A DNA stretch of 64,000 nucleotides from Micromonospora coxensis (GTDB lineage Bacteria; Actinomycetota; Actinomycetes; Mycobacteriales; Micromonosporaceae): positions 1,984,001 through 2,048,000 of the forward strand of contig NZ_LT607753.1 of assembly GCF_900090295.1 (NCBI RefSeq). The letters run 5' to 3'. A model generated the notes under the pieces. That model searched no databases and was not told the origin of the DNA. It saw only the letters and a list, made by a program, of their open reading frames with translations. Positions 1-7,226 of this stretch are shown piece by piece. Position numbers and translations under genes: made by a program. Position 1 is the first letter of the stretch. Each line of letters begins with the position of its first letter.

Positions 1-1
1 C

Positions 2-682
2 CGGCAGCGGGCCGCGCGGGCGGCGGCCCGGGAGCGCCCGGAGGACTACCGCGACTACGCGCACGTGGTGGTGGACGAGGCGCAGGACGTCTCGCCGATG
101 CAGTGGCGGATGGTCGGCCGGCGCGGGCGGCTGGCGTCCTGGACGGTGGTGGGCGATCCGGCGCAGACCGCCTGGACGGGTGACCCGCAGGAGCTGGACC
201 GGGCCCGGGACCAGGCGCTGGGTCGGCGTCGTCGGCACCGGTTCAACCTCACCACCAACTACCGCAACTCGGCGGAGATCTTCGCGGTGGCGGCGGAGGA
301 GATCCGCCGGGTCCACCCCGACCTGGAGCTGCCGGTCGCGGTCCGGTCCACCGGCGTGGAGCCGGTGGCGCTGACCGTCCCGGCGGCGGAGCTGGCCGCC
401 GCGACGGTGCGGGCCGCGCAGGCGCTGCTCGGCGAGGTGGAGGGCACCGTCGGCGTGATCACGCCGGTGCCGCGCCGGGACGAGGTGGCCGGCTGGCTGG
501 AGGGGACCGCCAACTCCCGGCTCCAGGTGGTGACCAGCCTCCAGGCCAAGGGCATGGAGTACGACGGGGTGGTGCTGGTCCACCCGGGCGAGATCCGCGC
601 CGAGCCCTCCGGCGTACGCACCCTCTACGTGGCCCTCTCCCGCGCCACCCAACGCCTCACCACCATCGAACCCACCCCCTGA
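2..682 (+). CDS. HelD/UvrD-like helicase-family ATPase, C-terminal part
   Basis: The open frame runs in from the left edge, so only the last 226 codons are present. The fragment shows a Walker B box (VVVDEAQD, about residues 22-29 of the fragment), then SPMQWRM, VGDPAQTAW, TTNYRNSAEI, LQAKGMEYDGVVL and finally TLYVALSRATQRL. These are superfamily 1 helicase motifs II to VI in the order found in UvrD/Rep. The QWRM and GDPAQTAW wording is closest to actinobacterial HelD/HelR proteins, which release stalled RNA polymerase and can confer rifamycin tolerance; that closer assignment is inference. The family name is secure. The missing N-terminus should carry the Walker A motif. A long inverted repeat follows the stop codon. 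Confidence 0.85.
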   Translation, partial: RQRAARAAARERPEDYRDYAHVVVDEAQDVSPMQWRMVGRRGRLASWTVVGDPAQTAWTGDPQELDRARDQALGRRRRHRFNLTTNYRNSAEIFAVAAEEIRRVHPDLELPVAVRSTGVEPVALTVPAAELAAATVRAAQALLGEVEGTVGVITPVPRRDEVAGWLEGTANSRLQVVTSLQAKGMEYDGVVLVHPGEIRAEPSGVRTLYVALSRATQRLTTIEPTP

Positions 683-718
683 CCCCGCCCCCGCACCGCT
701 CCCCTCCCCACCCCCCGG

Positions 719-781
719 TTGATCATGAAGTTATTGCCCCCGCGCACCGGCGTGTCGTGGCAATAACTTCATGACCATCAA
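719..781. repeat. Long intergenic inverted repeat (type 1)
   Basis: The left arm (719-738) and right arm (759-781) are complementary over 20 bases, apart from a 3-nt insertion in the right arm. The core CATGAAGTTATTGCC is perfectly matched. The arms are strikingly A+T-rich for this genome, and the 20-nt spacer contains GGCGTGTCG. The repeat lies 37 bp after the helicase gene. It could act as a terminator, but there is no T run, and the sequence looks more like an interspersed palindromic element. Confidence 0.8.
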
Positions 782-795
782 GGGAACGGAGTCAC

Positions 796-824
796 TTGCA
801 CACATAGCTATGTGAGCATAGGTT
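796..824 (+). promoter_or_regulatory. Promoter with operator palindrome for the CDF transporter
   Basis: A -35 box TTGCAC (796-801) and a -10 box TAGGTT (819-824) are separated by 17 nt. The spacer holds the perfect 14-bp palindrome CACATAGCTATGTG (801-814); including flanks, 20 of 22 positions (797-818) are symmetric. A repressor bound here would block RNA polymerase. Given the metal-efflux gene downstream, an ArsR/SmtB- or TetR-type sensor is the natural candidate, but none is encoded next to it. Confidence 0.6.
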
Positions 825-860
825 GGGTGTCGGGTTGGTCCGGCGGCGGAGGGTGTGGGC

Positions 861-1775
861 GTGGGCGCAGGTCATGACCACCACGGGTCGGTCGCGAACG
901 CCGCGCACCGCCACCGGGGCCGGCTCTGGACGGCCTTCGCGCTGCTCGCCGCGCTGATGCTGGTCGAGGCGGTGACCGCCGTCGCCACCGGCTCGCTGGC
1001 CCTGCTCTCCGACGCCGGGCACATGTTCACCGACGTGCTCGGCATCGGGATGGCCCTGGCGGCGATCACCGCCACCCGGCGGGCCGACCGCGACCCGCAG
1101 CGCACCTTCGGCCTCTACCGACTGGAGGTGCTCGCCGCGCTCGCCAACGCGGTGCTGCTCAGCGGCGTCGCGGTCTACGTCCTCATCGAGGCGGTACGCC
1201 GCTTCGGCGACCCCCCGGAGGTGAGCACCGGGCCGATGCTGGCGGTGGCCGTGCTGGGGCTGCTCGCCAACGTCGTCGCCTTCGCCCTGCTCCGCGAGGG
1301 GGCGCGGGAGAGCATCAACCTGCGCGGGGCGTACCTGGAGGTGCTCGGCGACCTGCTCGGCTCACTCGGCGTCATCGGGGCCGCGCTGCTGATCGCCGGC
1401 ACCGGCTGGTGGTGGGCCGACCCGGCGGTGGCGGTGGCGATCGCCCTGTTCATCCTGCCCCGCACCTGGCGGCTCGGCCGGGCGGCCGTCCGGATCCTGG
1501 TGCAGGCCGCCCCGGAGCACCTCCAGGTGACCGCGGTGCACGACCGGCTGGTCGCCGTCCCCGGCGTGGCCGAGGTGCACGACCTGCACGTCTGGACGCT
1601 CACCTCCGGCATGGAGGTGGCCTCGGCGCACCTGACCATGCACCCCGGCGCCGAGGTGGGCGCCGTGCTGGCGGCCGCCCGCAGCGCGCTGCACGAGGAC
1701 TTCCACATCGAGCACGCCACCCTCCAGATCGAGCCGGGAGCGGCGCCGGGGGCCTGCGGCTCGGTCGAATGGTGA
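861..1775 (+). CDS. Cation diffusion facilitator (CzcD/ZitB-like) metal efflux transporter
   Basis: This is an inner-membrane proton/divalent-metal antiporter of the CDF family, expected to export Zn(II), Cd(II) or Co(II). It has a His-rich N-terminus (HDHHG), six predicted membrane helices, the helix-2 motif LLSDAGHMFTD and a C-terminal cytoplasmic ferredoxin-like domain with VHDLHVWTL. In helix 5 the usual HxxxD (HVLGD in CzcD/ZitB) reads EVLGD, so one metal ligand is Glu instead of His. GTG 861 is preferred because GGAGG (848-852) sits 8 nt upstream; an in-frame GTG at 855 is too close to that site. Length (304 aa) is normal. The upstream palindrome suggests metal-responsive repression. 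Confidence 0.92.
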   Translation: MGAGHDHHGSVANAAHRHRGRLWTAFALLAALMLVEAVTAVATGSLALLSDAGHMFTDVLGIGMALAAITATRRADRDPQRTFGLYRLEVLAALANAVLLSGVAVYVLIEAVRRFGDPPEVSTGPMLAVAVLGLLANVVAFALLREGARESINLRGAYLEVLGDLLGSLGVIGAALLIAGTGWWWADPAVAVAIALFILPRTWRLGRAAVRILVQAAPEHLQVTAVHDRLVAVPGVAEVHDLHVWTLTSGMEVASAHLTMHPGAEVGAVLAAARSALHEDFHIEHATLQIEPGAAPGACGSVEW

Positions 1776-1865
1776 TACAAATATCCGGCTATGCGCCTTT
1801 TATCAGGCTTCCCTCCCGTACCCTCAGTCACGAACCGGGCATCAGTCACACCAGTACCGGTAGTC

Positions 1866-2034
1866 TCGGTTCCGGCCTCCGCCAGGCGGCACCCGACGGT
1901 GCCGGCGGTGGCCGCCGCCTAAACGCCCGCCAGGGCGTGCCGGGGAACCAGGTACGTGGGGTGCATCCGCGCCAGCGGTAGGGATCTTCCGTCCCGAACC
2001 CGTCAGCTAACCCGGTCGGCGGCTGACGGAAGGA
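1866..2034 (+). promoter_or_regulatory. Cyclic di-AMP riboswitch (ydaO-yuaA leader)
   Basis: The stretch from GGGGAACCAGGTACGTGGGG through GCATCCGCGCCAGCGGTAGGG to GAACCCGTCAGCTAACCCGG carries the hallmark conserved blocks of the ydaO-yuaA aptamer as found in actinobacteria, where it sits before wall-hydrolase and rpf genes. Visible helices include CTTCC (1986-1990) with GGAAG (2028-2032) and GTCAGC (2002-2007) with GCTGAC (2022-2027). GGTTCCGGC near 1868 can pair with the GCC..GGAACC block. The last helix contains the ribosome-binding site of the next gene. Known OFF-type behaviour on c-di-AMP binding is assumed by homology. The exact 5' boundary is uncertain. Confidence 0.9.
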
Positions 2035-2040
2035 TTGTGC

Positions 2041-3096
2041 ATGCACGTACGACGTACCACTGTCCGACTGGTGGCGGCGGTCGCCGCCACCCTCGCCCTC
2101 GGGGTGTCGTCGGCGCCACCGCCGGTGGCCGCCGCCCCACCCACCACCCGGCTCGCCGCGCCCGGTGACGAGGAGGGCGGCACCCCCGCCCTGCGGGCCC
2201 AGCTCGACGCCGCCAGCAAGGGCTGGATCGACGCCAAGGCCGCGCTGGAGCGCTCCACCCGGCGCCAGCAGGAACTCAACAACCAGCTCAAGACCATCGA
2301 GTCGGAGCTGGCCACGCGCACCGGCAAGGTCGGCGAGATCGCCGGGGTGGCGTACCGCACCGGGCGGCTCGGCCCCGTCTCGGCGCTGCTCAACAGCACC
2401 TCGCCGGAGGGCTTCCTGGACCGGGCCGCCGAGCTGGAGACGGTCGCCAGCAACGAGGACCGCGAACTGCGCAACCTGCTGCGCACCAAGGAGGAGGCCA
2501 CCCGCACCCGGGCCGCGCTCGACACCGAGATCGTCGAACAACGCAAGCAGATCGCGGTGATGGCCAAGCGCAAGCAGCAGGCCGAACGGGCGCTGGCGGT
2601 GGCCGCCGCCGACAAGCCCGCCCCGCGCGCCGACAGCGGCGCCAGCCGGGGCACCTCCACCGCGAACGCCCGGCCGGCGCCGCGCAACTCGGACGGCTCG
2701 TGGCCGCCGGAGTCGTGCAGCGTCAACGACCCCACCCCGGCCAACGGCTGCATCACCCCGCGGATGCTCAACGCGCTCCAGCAGAGCAAGGCGGCCGGCT
2801 TCACCCGGTACGTCTCCTGCTACCGCCCCAGCGGCTCCGGCGAGCATCCCAAGGGCCGGGCCTGCGACTTCGCCGCGCAGAAGAACGGCTTCGGCGGGGA
2901 CGCGACCGGCGGCGACCGGACGTACGGCAACAACCTGGCCGCGTACCACGTCCGCAACGCCGACCGGCTCGGTGTGCTCTACGTGATCTGGTACCGGCAG
3001 ATCTGGCTGCCCAGCAGCGGCTGGAAGTCGTACAGCGGGGCGGGTGGGGACCCGTCCAGCGACCACACCAACCACGTGCACCTGTCGGTGTACTGA
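2041..3096 (+). CDS. Secreted coiled-coil protein with M15/VldE-like C-terminal domain
   Basis: A Sec signal peptide (about residues 1-32) is followed by a long charged coiled coil (about 45-190), a short Ser/Pro/Arg linker, and a C-terminal globular domain with Cys pairs (about 215-351). The C-terminal domain shows EHPKGRACDFA and DHTNHVHLSVY, which resemble the H..D and HxH zinc ligands of VanY/M15-type D,D-peptidases. The layout matches actinobacterial peptidoglycan hydrolases of the NlpC/RipA kind, in which a coiled coil precedes the catalytic domain. ATG 2041 is chosen because GGAAGGA (2028-2034) lies 6 nt upstream. Control by the c-di-AMP riboswitch fits a role in wall remodelling. Enzymatic activity is inferred. 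Confidence 0.85.
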   Translation: MHVRRTTVRLVAAVAATLALGVSSAPPPVAAAPPTTRLAAPGDEEGGTPALRAQLDAASKGWIDAKAALERSTRRQQELNNQLKTIESELATRTGKVGEIAGVAYRTGRLGPVSALLNSTSPEGFLDRAAELETVASNEDRELRNLLRTKEEATRTRAALDTEIVEQRKQIAVMAKRKQQAERALAVAAADKPAPRADSGASRGTSTANARPAPRNSDGSWPPESCSVNDPTPANGCITPRMLNALQQSKAAGFTRYVSCYRPSGSGEHPKGRACDFAAQKNGFGGDATGGDRTYGNNLAAYHVRNADRLGVLYVIWYRQIWLPSSGWKSYSGAGGDPSSDHTNHVHLSVY

Positions 3097-3110
3097 CCCG
3101 TACCGCGTCG

Positions 3111-3138
3111 CGGGGCCCGTCCGTCTGGACGGGCCCCG
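3111..3138 (+). terminator. Rho-independent-type terminator
   Basis: A perfect 12-bp stem (3111-3122 with 3127-3138) and a GTCT loop lie 15 nt after the wall-protein stop codon. There is no T tail, as is usual in high-GC actinomycetes. Confidence 0.75.
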
Positions 3139-3195
3139 CACGTGTGTCCGGTGCCCCGCCCCGGGCGCCGGGGAAGCGGGCGAGCAGCGCGGCGG

Positions 3196-3666
3196 TCAGC
3201 CGGCGACCGGGCCGCCGTCGGCGAGCCGGTCCAGCACCGCGCCGAGCCGGTTGGCCAGCCCCAGGTGCGCGGCACGGGCCTGGCGGAAGGCGTACCCGAA
3301 CAGCGGCGCCGGGGCGGCCAGGGTGATCTCCACGTCCACCCGCAGCAGGCCGTCCTCCTCCTCCCGGATGCGGGTGCGGTTGCGCACGGTCGTGCCGGGC
3401 TGCTGCCGCGCCACCGTGACGATCTCGTCGTCGGTGACCACCAGGACGTCGGCCTGGTACGTGACCGGGAAGCTCAACGGCCCCAGCTCCAGCCGGTCGG
3501 TGATCGCGTAGCTGGCCCGCGCGCCGGGACGGGCCGGCAGCTCACGGACCCGGACGATCAACGGGTGCAGCTCACCCTGCCTGGCGAGATCGCTCAACAG
3601 CGCCACCGCGTCCGCCCGTGAGCAGCGCGCCTGCACCGTGTAGCTGAACGTCTCCCGCCGGACCAC
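3196..3666 (-). CDS. SRPBCC-fold (polyketide cyclase/START-like) protein
   Basis: The 156-residue product starts with a strand reading RRETFSYTVQARCSRADAVALLSDLARQGELHP. It continues with alternating beta strands and ends in a long C-terminal helix (FGYAFRQARAAHLGLANRLGAVL). This is the helix-grip layout of SRPBCC proteins, which bind a hydrophobic ligand in the cavity. No ligand or partner can be named. The second GTG (3666) is preferred over 3678 because GGAGG lies 5 nt ahead of it. The gene stands alone, convergent with the wall-protein gene. Confidence 0.75.
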   Translation of the reverse strand: MVRRETFSYTVQARCSRADAVALLSDLARQGELHPLIVRVRELPARPGARASYAITDRLELGPLSFPVTYQADVLVVTDDEIVTVARQQPGTTVRNRTRIREEEDGLLRVDVEITLAAPAPLFGYAFRQARAAHLGLANRLGAVLDRLADGGPVAG

Positions 3667-3818
3667 TCCGCCCTCCACTCCTCGTCGGTCGCACGATAGT
3701 CCCGTACCGGCGACGGGCTGGCAACGTCGGCGGCGACCGGTCGCGCATGTCGCGGGCGGGGCGGGGAATCCCGCGTCCGGCGACGGCCACGGGAGGCGGA
3801 CATGGGCGGGTACGGCGG

Positions 3819-4796
3819 ATGAGCGGACACGTGATGGTCTTCGCGCCGACGCCCCGGCTGACGGTGACCGTGGACCAGCCCAGCGACCAGCCGGAGCTGC
3901 ACCTGCACCCCGGCGGGCAGGGCGTCTGGCAGGCCCGGATGATCATGTCGCTCGGGGTGCCGGTGGTGCTCTGCACCAGCCTGGGCGGCGAGATCGGCGA
4001 GGTGCTGGAGCCGCTGCTGCTCACCGAGGGGGTGGACCTGCGGGTGGTCCGCCGCGACTCGACGAGCGGCGGGTACGTGCACGACCGGCGCGACGGCGCC
4101 CGGCACGAGATCGTCGACGTGGTCGGCGCGCCGCTGAGCCGGCACGAGCTGGACGAGCTCCACAACCTGTCGCTCGGCGAGGGGCTGCGCGCGCCGGTCA
4201 GCGTGCTCAGCGGCCCCAACGAGCCGTCCCTCGTCCCGGCCGACCTCTACCGCCGGTTCGCCGCCGACCTGGGGGCCAACGGCGGCCGGGTGGTGGTGGA
4301 CCTCTCCGGCCCGCACCTGACGGCGGTGCTCTCCAGCGGCGTCTACTTCCTCAAGGTCAGCCACGAGGAGCTGATCGCCGACGGGCTGGCCGCCGGCGCC
4401 GAGGAGGACCAGCTCACCCGGGCCATGTACGACCTGCACGCGGCGGGCGCCGAGAACGTGGTGGTCAGCCGGGCCGCCGAGCCGGCCCTGGCGCTGGTCG
4501 ACGGGGAGATCTTCGAGGTGGAGATGCCGAGGCTGGAGGCGGCCGACCCGCGCGGCGCGGGCGACTCGATGACCGCCGGGGTGGCCGCCGTGGTCGCCGG
4601 CGGCGGCGACATCCGCACCGCGATCCGTACCGGCGCGGCGGCCGGGGCGCTGAACGTCACCCGGCACGGCCTGGGCACCGGCCGCCTGGACACCATCACC
4701 GGCCTGGTCGACCGGGTCCGCCTGGTCCCCGCCGACAGCCGCCCGCAGGAGCGCACCACCCCGGACGAGCTGGCCGACCGGGTGGTCGACCGATGA
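3819..4796 (+). CDS. PfkB-family carbohydrate kinase (1-phosphofructokinase-like)
   Basis: A cytosolic ribokinase-fold kinase of about 325 aa, expected to phosphorylate a sugar or sugar phosphate with ATP. The N-terminal glycine motif reads HPGGQGVWQAR (canonical GGKGxNxA). The C-terminal signature DPRGAGDSMTAG (about residue 250) carries the catalytic Asp and the anion hole. The change from GGKG to GGQG and the missing Asn make the substrate uncertain. ATG 3819 has no good site of its own. The strong GGGAGG at 3791-3796 instead serves ATG 3802, which opens a 6-codon ORF (MGGYGG) whose TGA overlaps this ATG, so translational coupling is likely. The stop codon overlaps the start of surE by 4 nt. 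Confidence 0.88.
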   Translation: MSGHVMVFAPTPRLTVTVDQPSDQPELHLHPGGQGVWQARMIMSLGVPVVLCTSLGGEIGEVLEPLLLTEGVDLRVVRRDSTSGGYVHDRRDGARHEIVDVVGAPLSRHELDELHNLSLGEGLRAPVSVLSGPNEPSLVPADLYRRFAADLGANGGRVVVDLSGPHLTAVLSSGVYFLKVSHEELIADGLAAGAEEDQLTRAMYDLHAAGAENVVVSRAAEPALALVDGEIFEVEMPRLEAADPRGAGDSMTAGVAAVVAGGGDIRTAIRTGAAAGALNVTRHGLGTGRLDTITGLVDRVRLVPADSRPQERTTPDELADRVVDR

Positions 4797-5617
4797 CGCT
4801 GCGGGTGCTGGTCACCAACGACGACGGGATCGCCGCGCCGGGCATCGAGGCGCTGGCCCGGGCGGCGGCCGACCGGGGTCTGGACGTGGTGGTCGCCGCC
4901 CCGCTGGAGGAGGCGAGCGGCACCAGCGCCTCGATGACCGCGGTGGAGCGGGACGGGCACGTGGTGGTCCGCGAGCACCCGCTGCCCGGGCTGCCCGGGG
5001 TGCCCGCGTACGGGGTGGGCGGCTCCCCCGGGTTCATCGCGCTGATCGCGGTGCACGGCGCGTTCGGGCCGCCCCCGGCGGTGGTGCTCTCCGGGATCAA
5101 CCGGGGCGCCAACGCGGGCCGGGCGGTGCTGCACTCCGGCACGGTCGGCGCGGCGTTCACCGCCGCCGCGAACGGCTGCCGCGCCATGGCGGTCTCCCTG
5201 GACGTGCTCTCCGCCGGCGAGGCCACCGCCGTGAGCGGCGGCGCCGCCGTCTCCACCGCCGCCCGGGTACGCGACGCGGACCGGCACTGGGCCACCGCCG
5301 CGCGGGTGGCGCTGGACCTGCTGCCCCGGCTCACCGCCGGGCCGGTGGAGAGCGTGCTCAACGTCAACGCGCCGGACGTGCCGCACGGCCGGCTGCGCGG
5401 GGTGCGCCGGGCCGGCCTGGCCAGCTTCGGTCAGGTGCAGATGACGGTGGCCGAGGCCGGGCACGGCTTCGTGCGGACGTCGCTGGAGGAACCCGGGCAG
5501 GCGGTGCAGCCGGGCACGGACCTCGCGCTGCTGGCCGAGGGGTACGCCTCGGTCACCGCGGTACGGGCGGTCGTCGAGGCGGCCGACGTCGACCTCTCCG
5601 GGCTGGCCGGGGAGTGA
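4793..5617 (+). CDS. surE: 5'/3'-nucleotidase SurE
   Basis: SurE removes phosphate from nucleoside monophosphates, and from exopolyphosphate in some species, using a divalent metal. The family signatures are present: VTNDDG at the N-terminus (metal-binding Asp pair), SGTSASMTA, VLSGINRGANAGRAVLHSGTVGAA in the middle and SVLNVNAPD later. At 274 aa it is of normal length. Its ATG overlaps the kinase stop codon (ATGA), so the two genes form a translationally coupled pair; the functional link between a PfkB kinase and a nucleotidase is unknown. Confidence 0.95.
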   Translation: MTLRVLVTNDDGIAAPGIEALARAAADRGLDVVVAAPLEEASGTSASMTAVERDGHVVVREHPLPGLPGVPAYGVGGSPGFIALIAVHGAFGPPPAVVLSGINRGANAGRAVLHSGTVGAAFTAAANGCRAMAVSLDVLSAGEATAVSGGAAVSTAARVRDADRHWATAARVALDLLPRLTAGPVESVLNVNAPDVPHGRLRGVRRAGLASFGQVQMTVAEAGHGFVRTSLEEPGQAVQPGTDLALLAEGYASVTAVRAVVEAADVDLSGLAGE

Positions 5618-5629
5618 CGGGTGCGCGGC

Positions 5630-5992
5630 TCACGCGCCGGGCAGGACCTCGGGGGTGGCCGCGCCGGCGAAGTACGGCTCCGGAGCGCCGAAGAGGCCGA
5701 GCAGGCCGGTCACCCAGAGCTGCCGGTGCACGAACCGGCTCGGCTCGGTGACGACCAGCTTCACGCCGCTGACCTCGGCGGTCTGGAAGCCGGCGACCAT
5801 CGCGCTGATGCCGACGGAGTCGATGAAGGTGACGAGTCGCATGTTGAGTTCGATCCGGGACGGACGGCCCTTCGCGAGCACCTCGGCGATCGCCTCACGT
5901 ACCTCGTACGCGGTGTCGACGTCGATCTCCCCTCGAGGAGCGATCTCGATGACACCACCCGGCAGAACCGACTTCACGATCGACAGGCTCAC
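5630..5992 (-). CDS. STAS-domain anti-sigma factor antagonist
   Basis: The 120-aa protein is a single STAS domain: EIAPRGEIDVDTAYEVREAI, then LVTFIDSVGISAMVAGFQTAE, whose Ser in DSVG is the residue phosphorylated by an anti-sigma kinase in SpoIIAA/BldG-type proteins, then VKLVVTEPSRFVHRQLWVTGL. When unphosphorylated, such proteins bind an anti-sigma factor and free a stress sigma factor. No anti-sigma kinase is encoded next to it. The start is GTG 5992, with GGAGGTG just upstream. The gene is convergent with surE, with 12 bp between them. Confidence 0.93.
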   Translation of the reverse strand: MSLSIVKSVLPGGVIEIAPRGEIDVDTAYEVREAIAEVLAKGRPSRIELNMRLVTFIDSVGISAMVAGFQTAEVSGVKLVVTEPSRFVHRQLWVTGLLGLFGAPEPYFAGAATPEVLPGA

Positions 5993-6391
5993 GCGAGCAC
6001 CTCCACTCGCCCGTTCACGGGCGCCTCATCAGTACGCGGGCCGCGACCGAGAGTATTCCTCTCACGGCCTCGGTCGCCACCCCTCGGGATGAGCAATTCG
6101 CGGATCCGGACGGATCGGGCCGTCCTTCGCCGCATTTCTCCTGTTCCTGACCACTTCAACGAGCGACCCGGCGGGGGCGCTCGAACCGTCCCAGGGTAGC
6201 CGCCCCGGTCCACTCCGGCCCGCACCCCGACCGGTGGCGGTCCCCGCCGGCCCGTCCGGCCCTGACCACGATCGACGCGCCGCAGGTCGGGTCGGACGCG
6301 ACACGCGCCCGACGCGCCGCGGGTCACCGTCCTGATTGCCCGGGCCGCCTAGCCTCGGCGGCGAGGGTCCACCACGACGGAAGGACGATCG
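5993..6391. other. Intergenic region, divergent promoters
   Basis: No gene is supported here. The STAS ribosome-binding site is at the left end on the minus strand. On the right, TAGCCT (6350-6355) is a plausible -10 box for the small lipoprotein gene, with no convincing -35 box. The middle contains nothing recognised. Confidence 0.5.
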
Positions 6392-6538
6392 ATGATCAGG
6401 AGACTGCTCGGCCTGGCCGGTGTCGGCGCGTTGCTCGCCCTGGTGCTGGCCTGTGGCTTCGGCGGTGGCGGGGACGACGACGATGACGACGACGGCGACG
6501 ACTTCGCCCGTGGCGTCGCGGTGGTCGCGGTCCGCTGA
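6392..6538 (+). CDS. Small Asp-rich lipoprotein
   Basis: This 48-codon gene begins MIRRLLGLAGVGALLALVLAC: two Arg, a hydrophobic helix and a lipobox (LVLAC, Cys21), so the mature lipidated peptide would be only 28 residues. After GFGGGG comes a run of seven Asp, Gly and two more Asp, then FARGVAVVAVR. GGAAGGA (6379-6385) lies 6 nt before the ATG, an excellent ribosome-binding site, which is the main reason for calling it real. The acidic cluster could bind Ca2+ or Mg2+ at the membrane surface; that is inference. I recognise no family. Confidence 0.6.
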   Translation: MIRRLLGLAGVGALLALVLACGFGGGGDDDDDDDGDDFARGVAVVAVR

Positions 6539-6680
6539 CCGCGCCGCTCGGCACGCAGCCCGGGCGCGGGTTTGGCGCCCGGGCCGACGGGGCACTGGCC
6601 TGGCAGGCGGACCGTGACGCGCCGCAGACGTCGACGTGCGAAGTGCCCGCAGACTTCGGCACCCCGAGGAGGTAACCCAG

Positions 6681-7082
6681 ATGTTCGGCAACAACCTGCT
6701 GGAGCGCCGCAGCAAGCCGGAACGGATCGCCGACCAGGCCTGGCAGCAGCTCGTCACGACGGTCGGGTCCGCCGGCGACAGCGTCCGCGACGCCGCGAAG
6801 TCGGTCCGGGGCGGCAGTCCACTGTCCGACGCGGGCGACCTCGTCGGCTCGGCGGCGGACGAGGCCCGGCGGCGGGCCACCCGCGCCTTCGACGCGCTCG
6901 CCGGGCGCCGCCCGGCGCTGCCGTGGACCCTGCTGATCAGCGCCGCGCTGGTCGGCGCCGCGATCGGCTGGGCCGCCGGCACGGCCGCACGGGCCGCCGG
7001 CAGTCGGGACGGCCGCAGCGTGGACGACATCGAGTTCGTCGACGTGGACCGGCCCAACTCCCCCGCCGGTCTCGACGGCTGA
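6681..7082 (+). CDS. Membrane-anchored hypothetical protein
   Basis: The 133-aa protein has a soluble, helix-forming N-terminal part (LLERRSKPERIADQAWQQLVTTVGSAGDSVRDAAKS), a single membrane helix at about 88-110 (WTLLISAALVGAAIGWAAGTAA) and an acidic tail (DDIEFVDVD). It resembles the short YtxH/DUF3618-like envelope stress proteins common in actinomycetes, but I cannot place it in a named family. GAGGAGG (6665-6671) precedes ATG 6681. It follows the small lipoprotein gene in the same direction, with a 142-bp gap. Confidence 0.75.
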   Translation: MFGNNLLERRSKPERIADQAWQQLVTTVGSAGDSVRDAAKSVRGGSPLSDAGDLVGSAADEARRRATRAFDALAGRRPALPWTLLISAALVGAAIGWAAGTAARAAGSRDGRSVDDIEFVDVDRPNSPAGLDG

Positions 7083-7102
7083 CCGGTCACCCGGACGGCT
7101 CC

Positions 7103-7136
7103 GAGCCCCGGTCGACGGGTTCGTCGGCCGGGGCTC
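7103..7136. terminator. Bidirectional terminator hairpin
   Basis: A 9-bp stem GAGCCCCGG/CCGGGGCTC encloses a nested 4-bp stem. It lies between the convergent membrane-protein and GH15 genes. Confidence 0.7.
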
Positions 7137-7226
7137 CCTGCCGTCCGTACCGTGGTCGCCCTCGACCCGGCCGGTCCGTACGCCGGGGGCGGGGTGGCGT
7201 CCCGGGCGGACGGCGGACGGGCCGCG

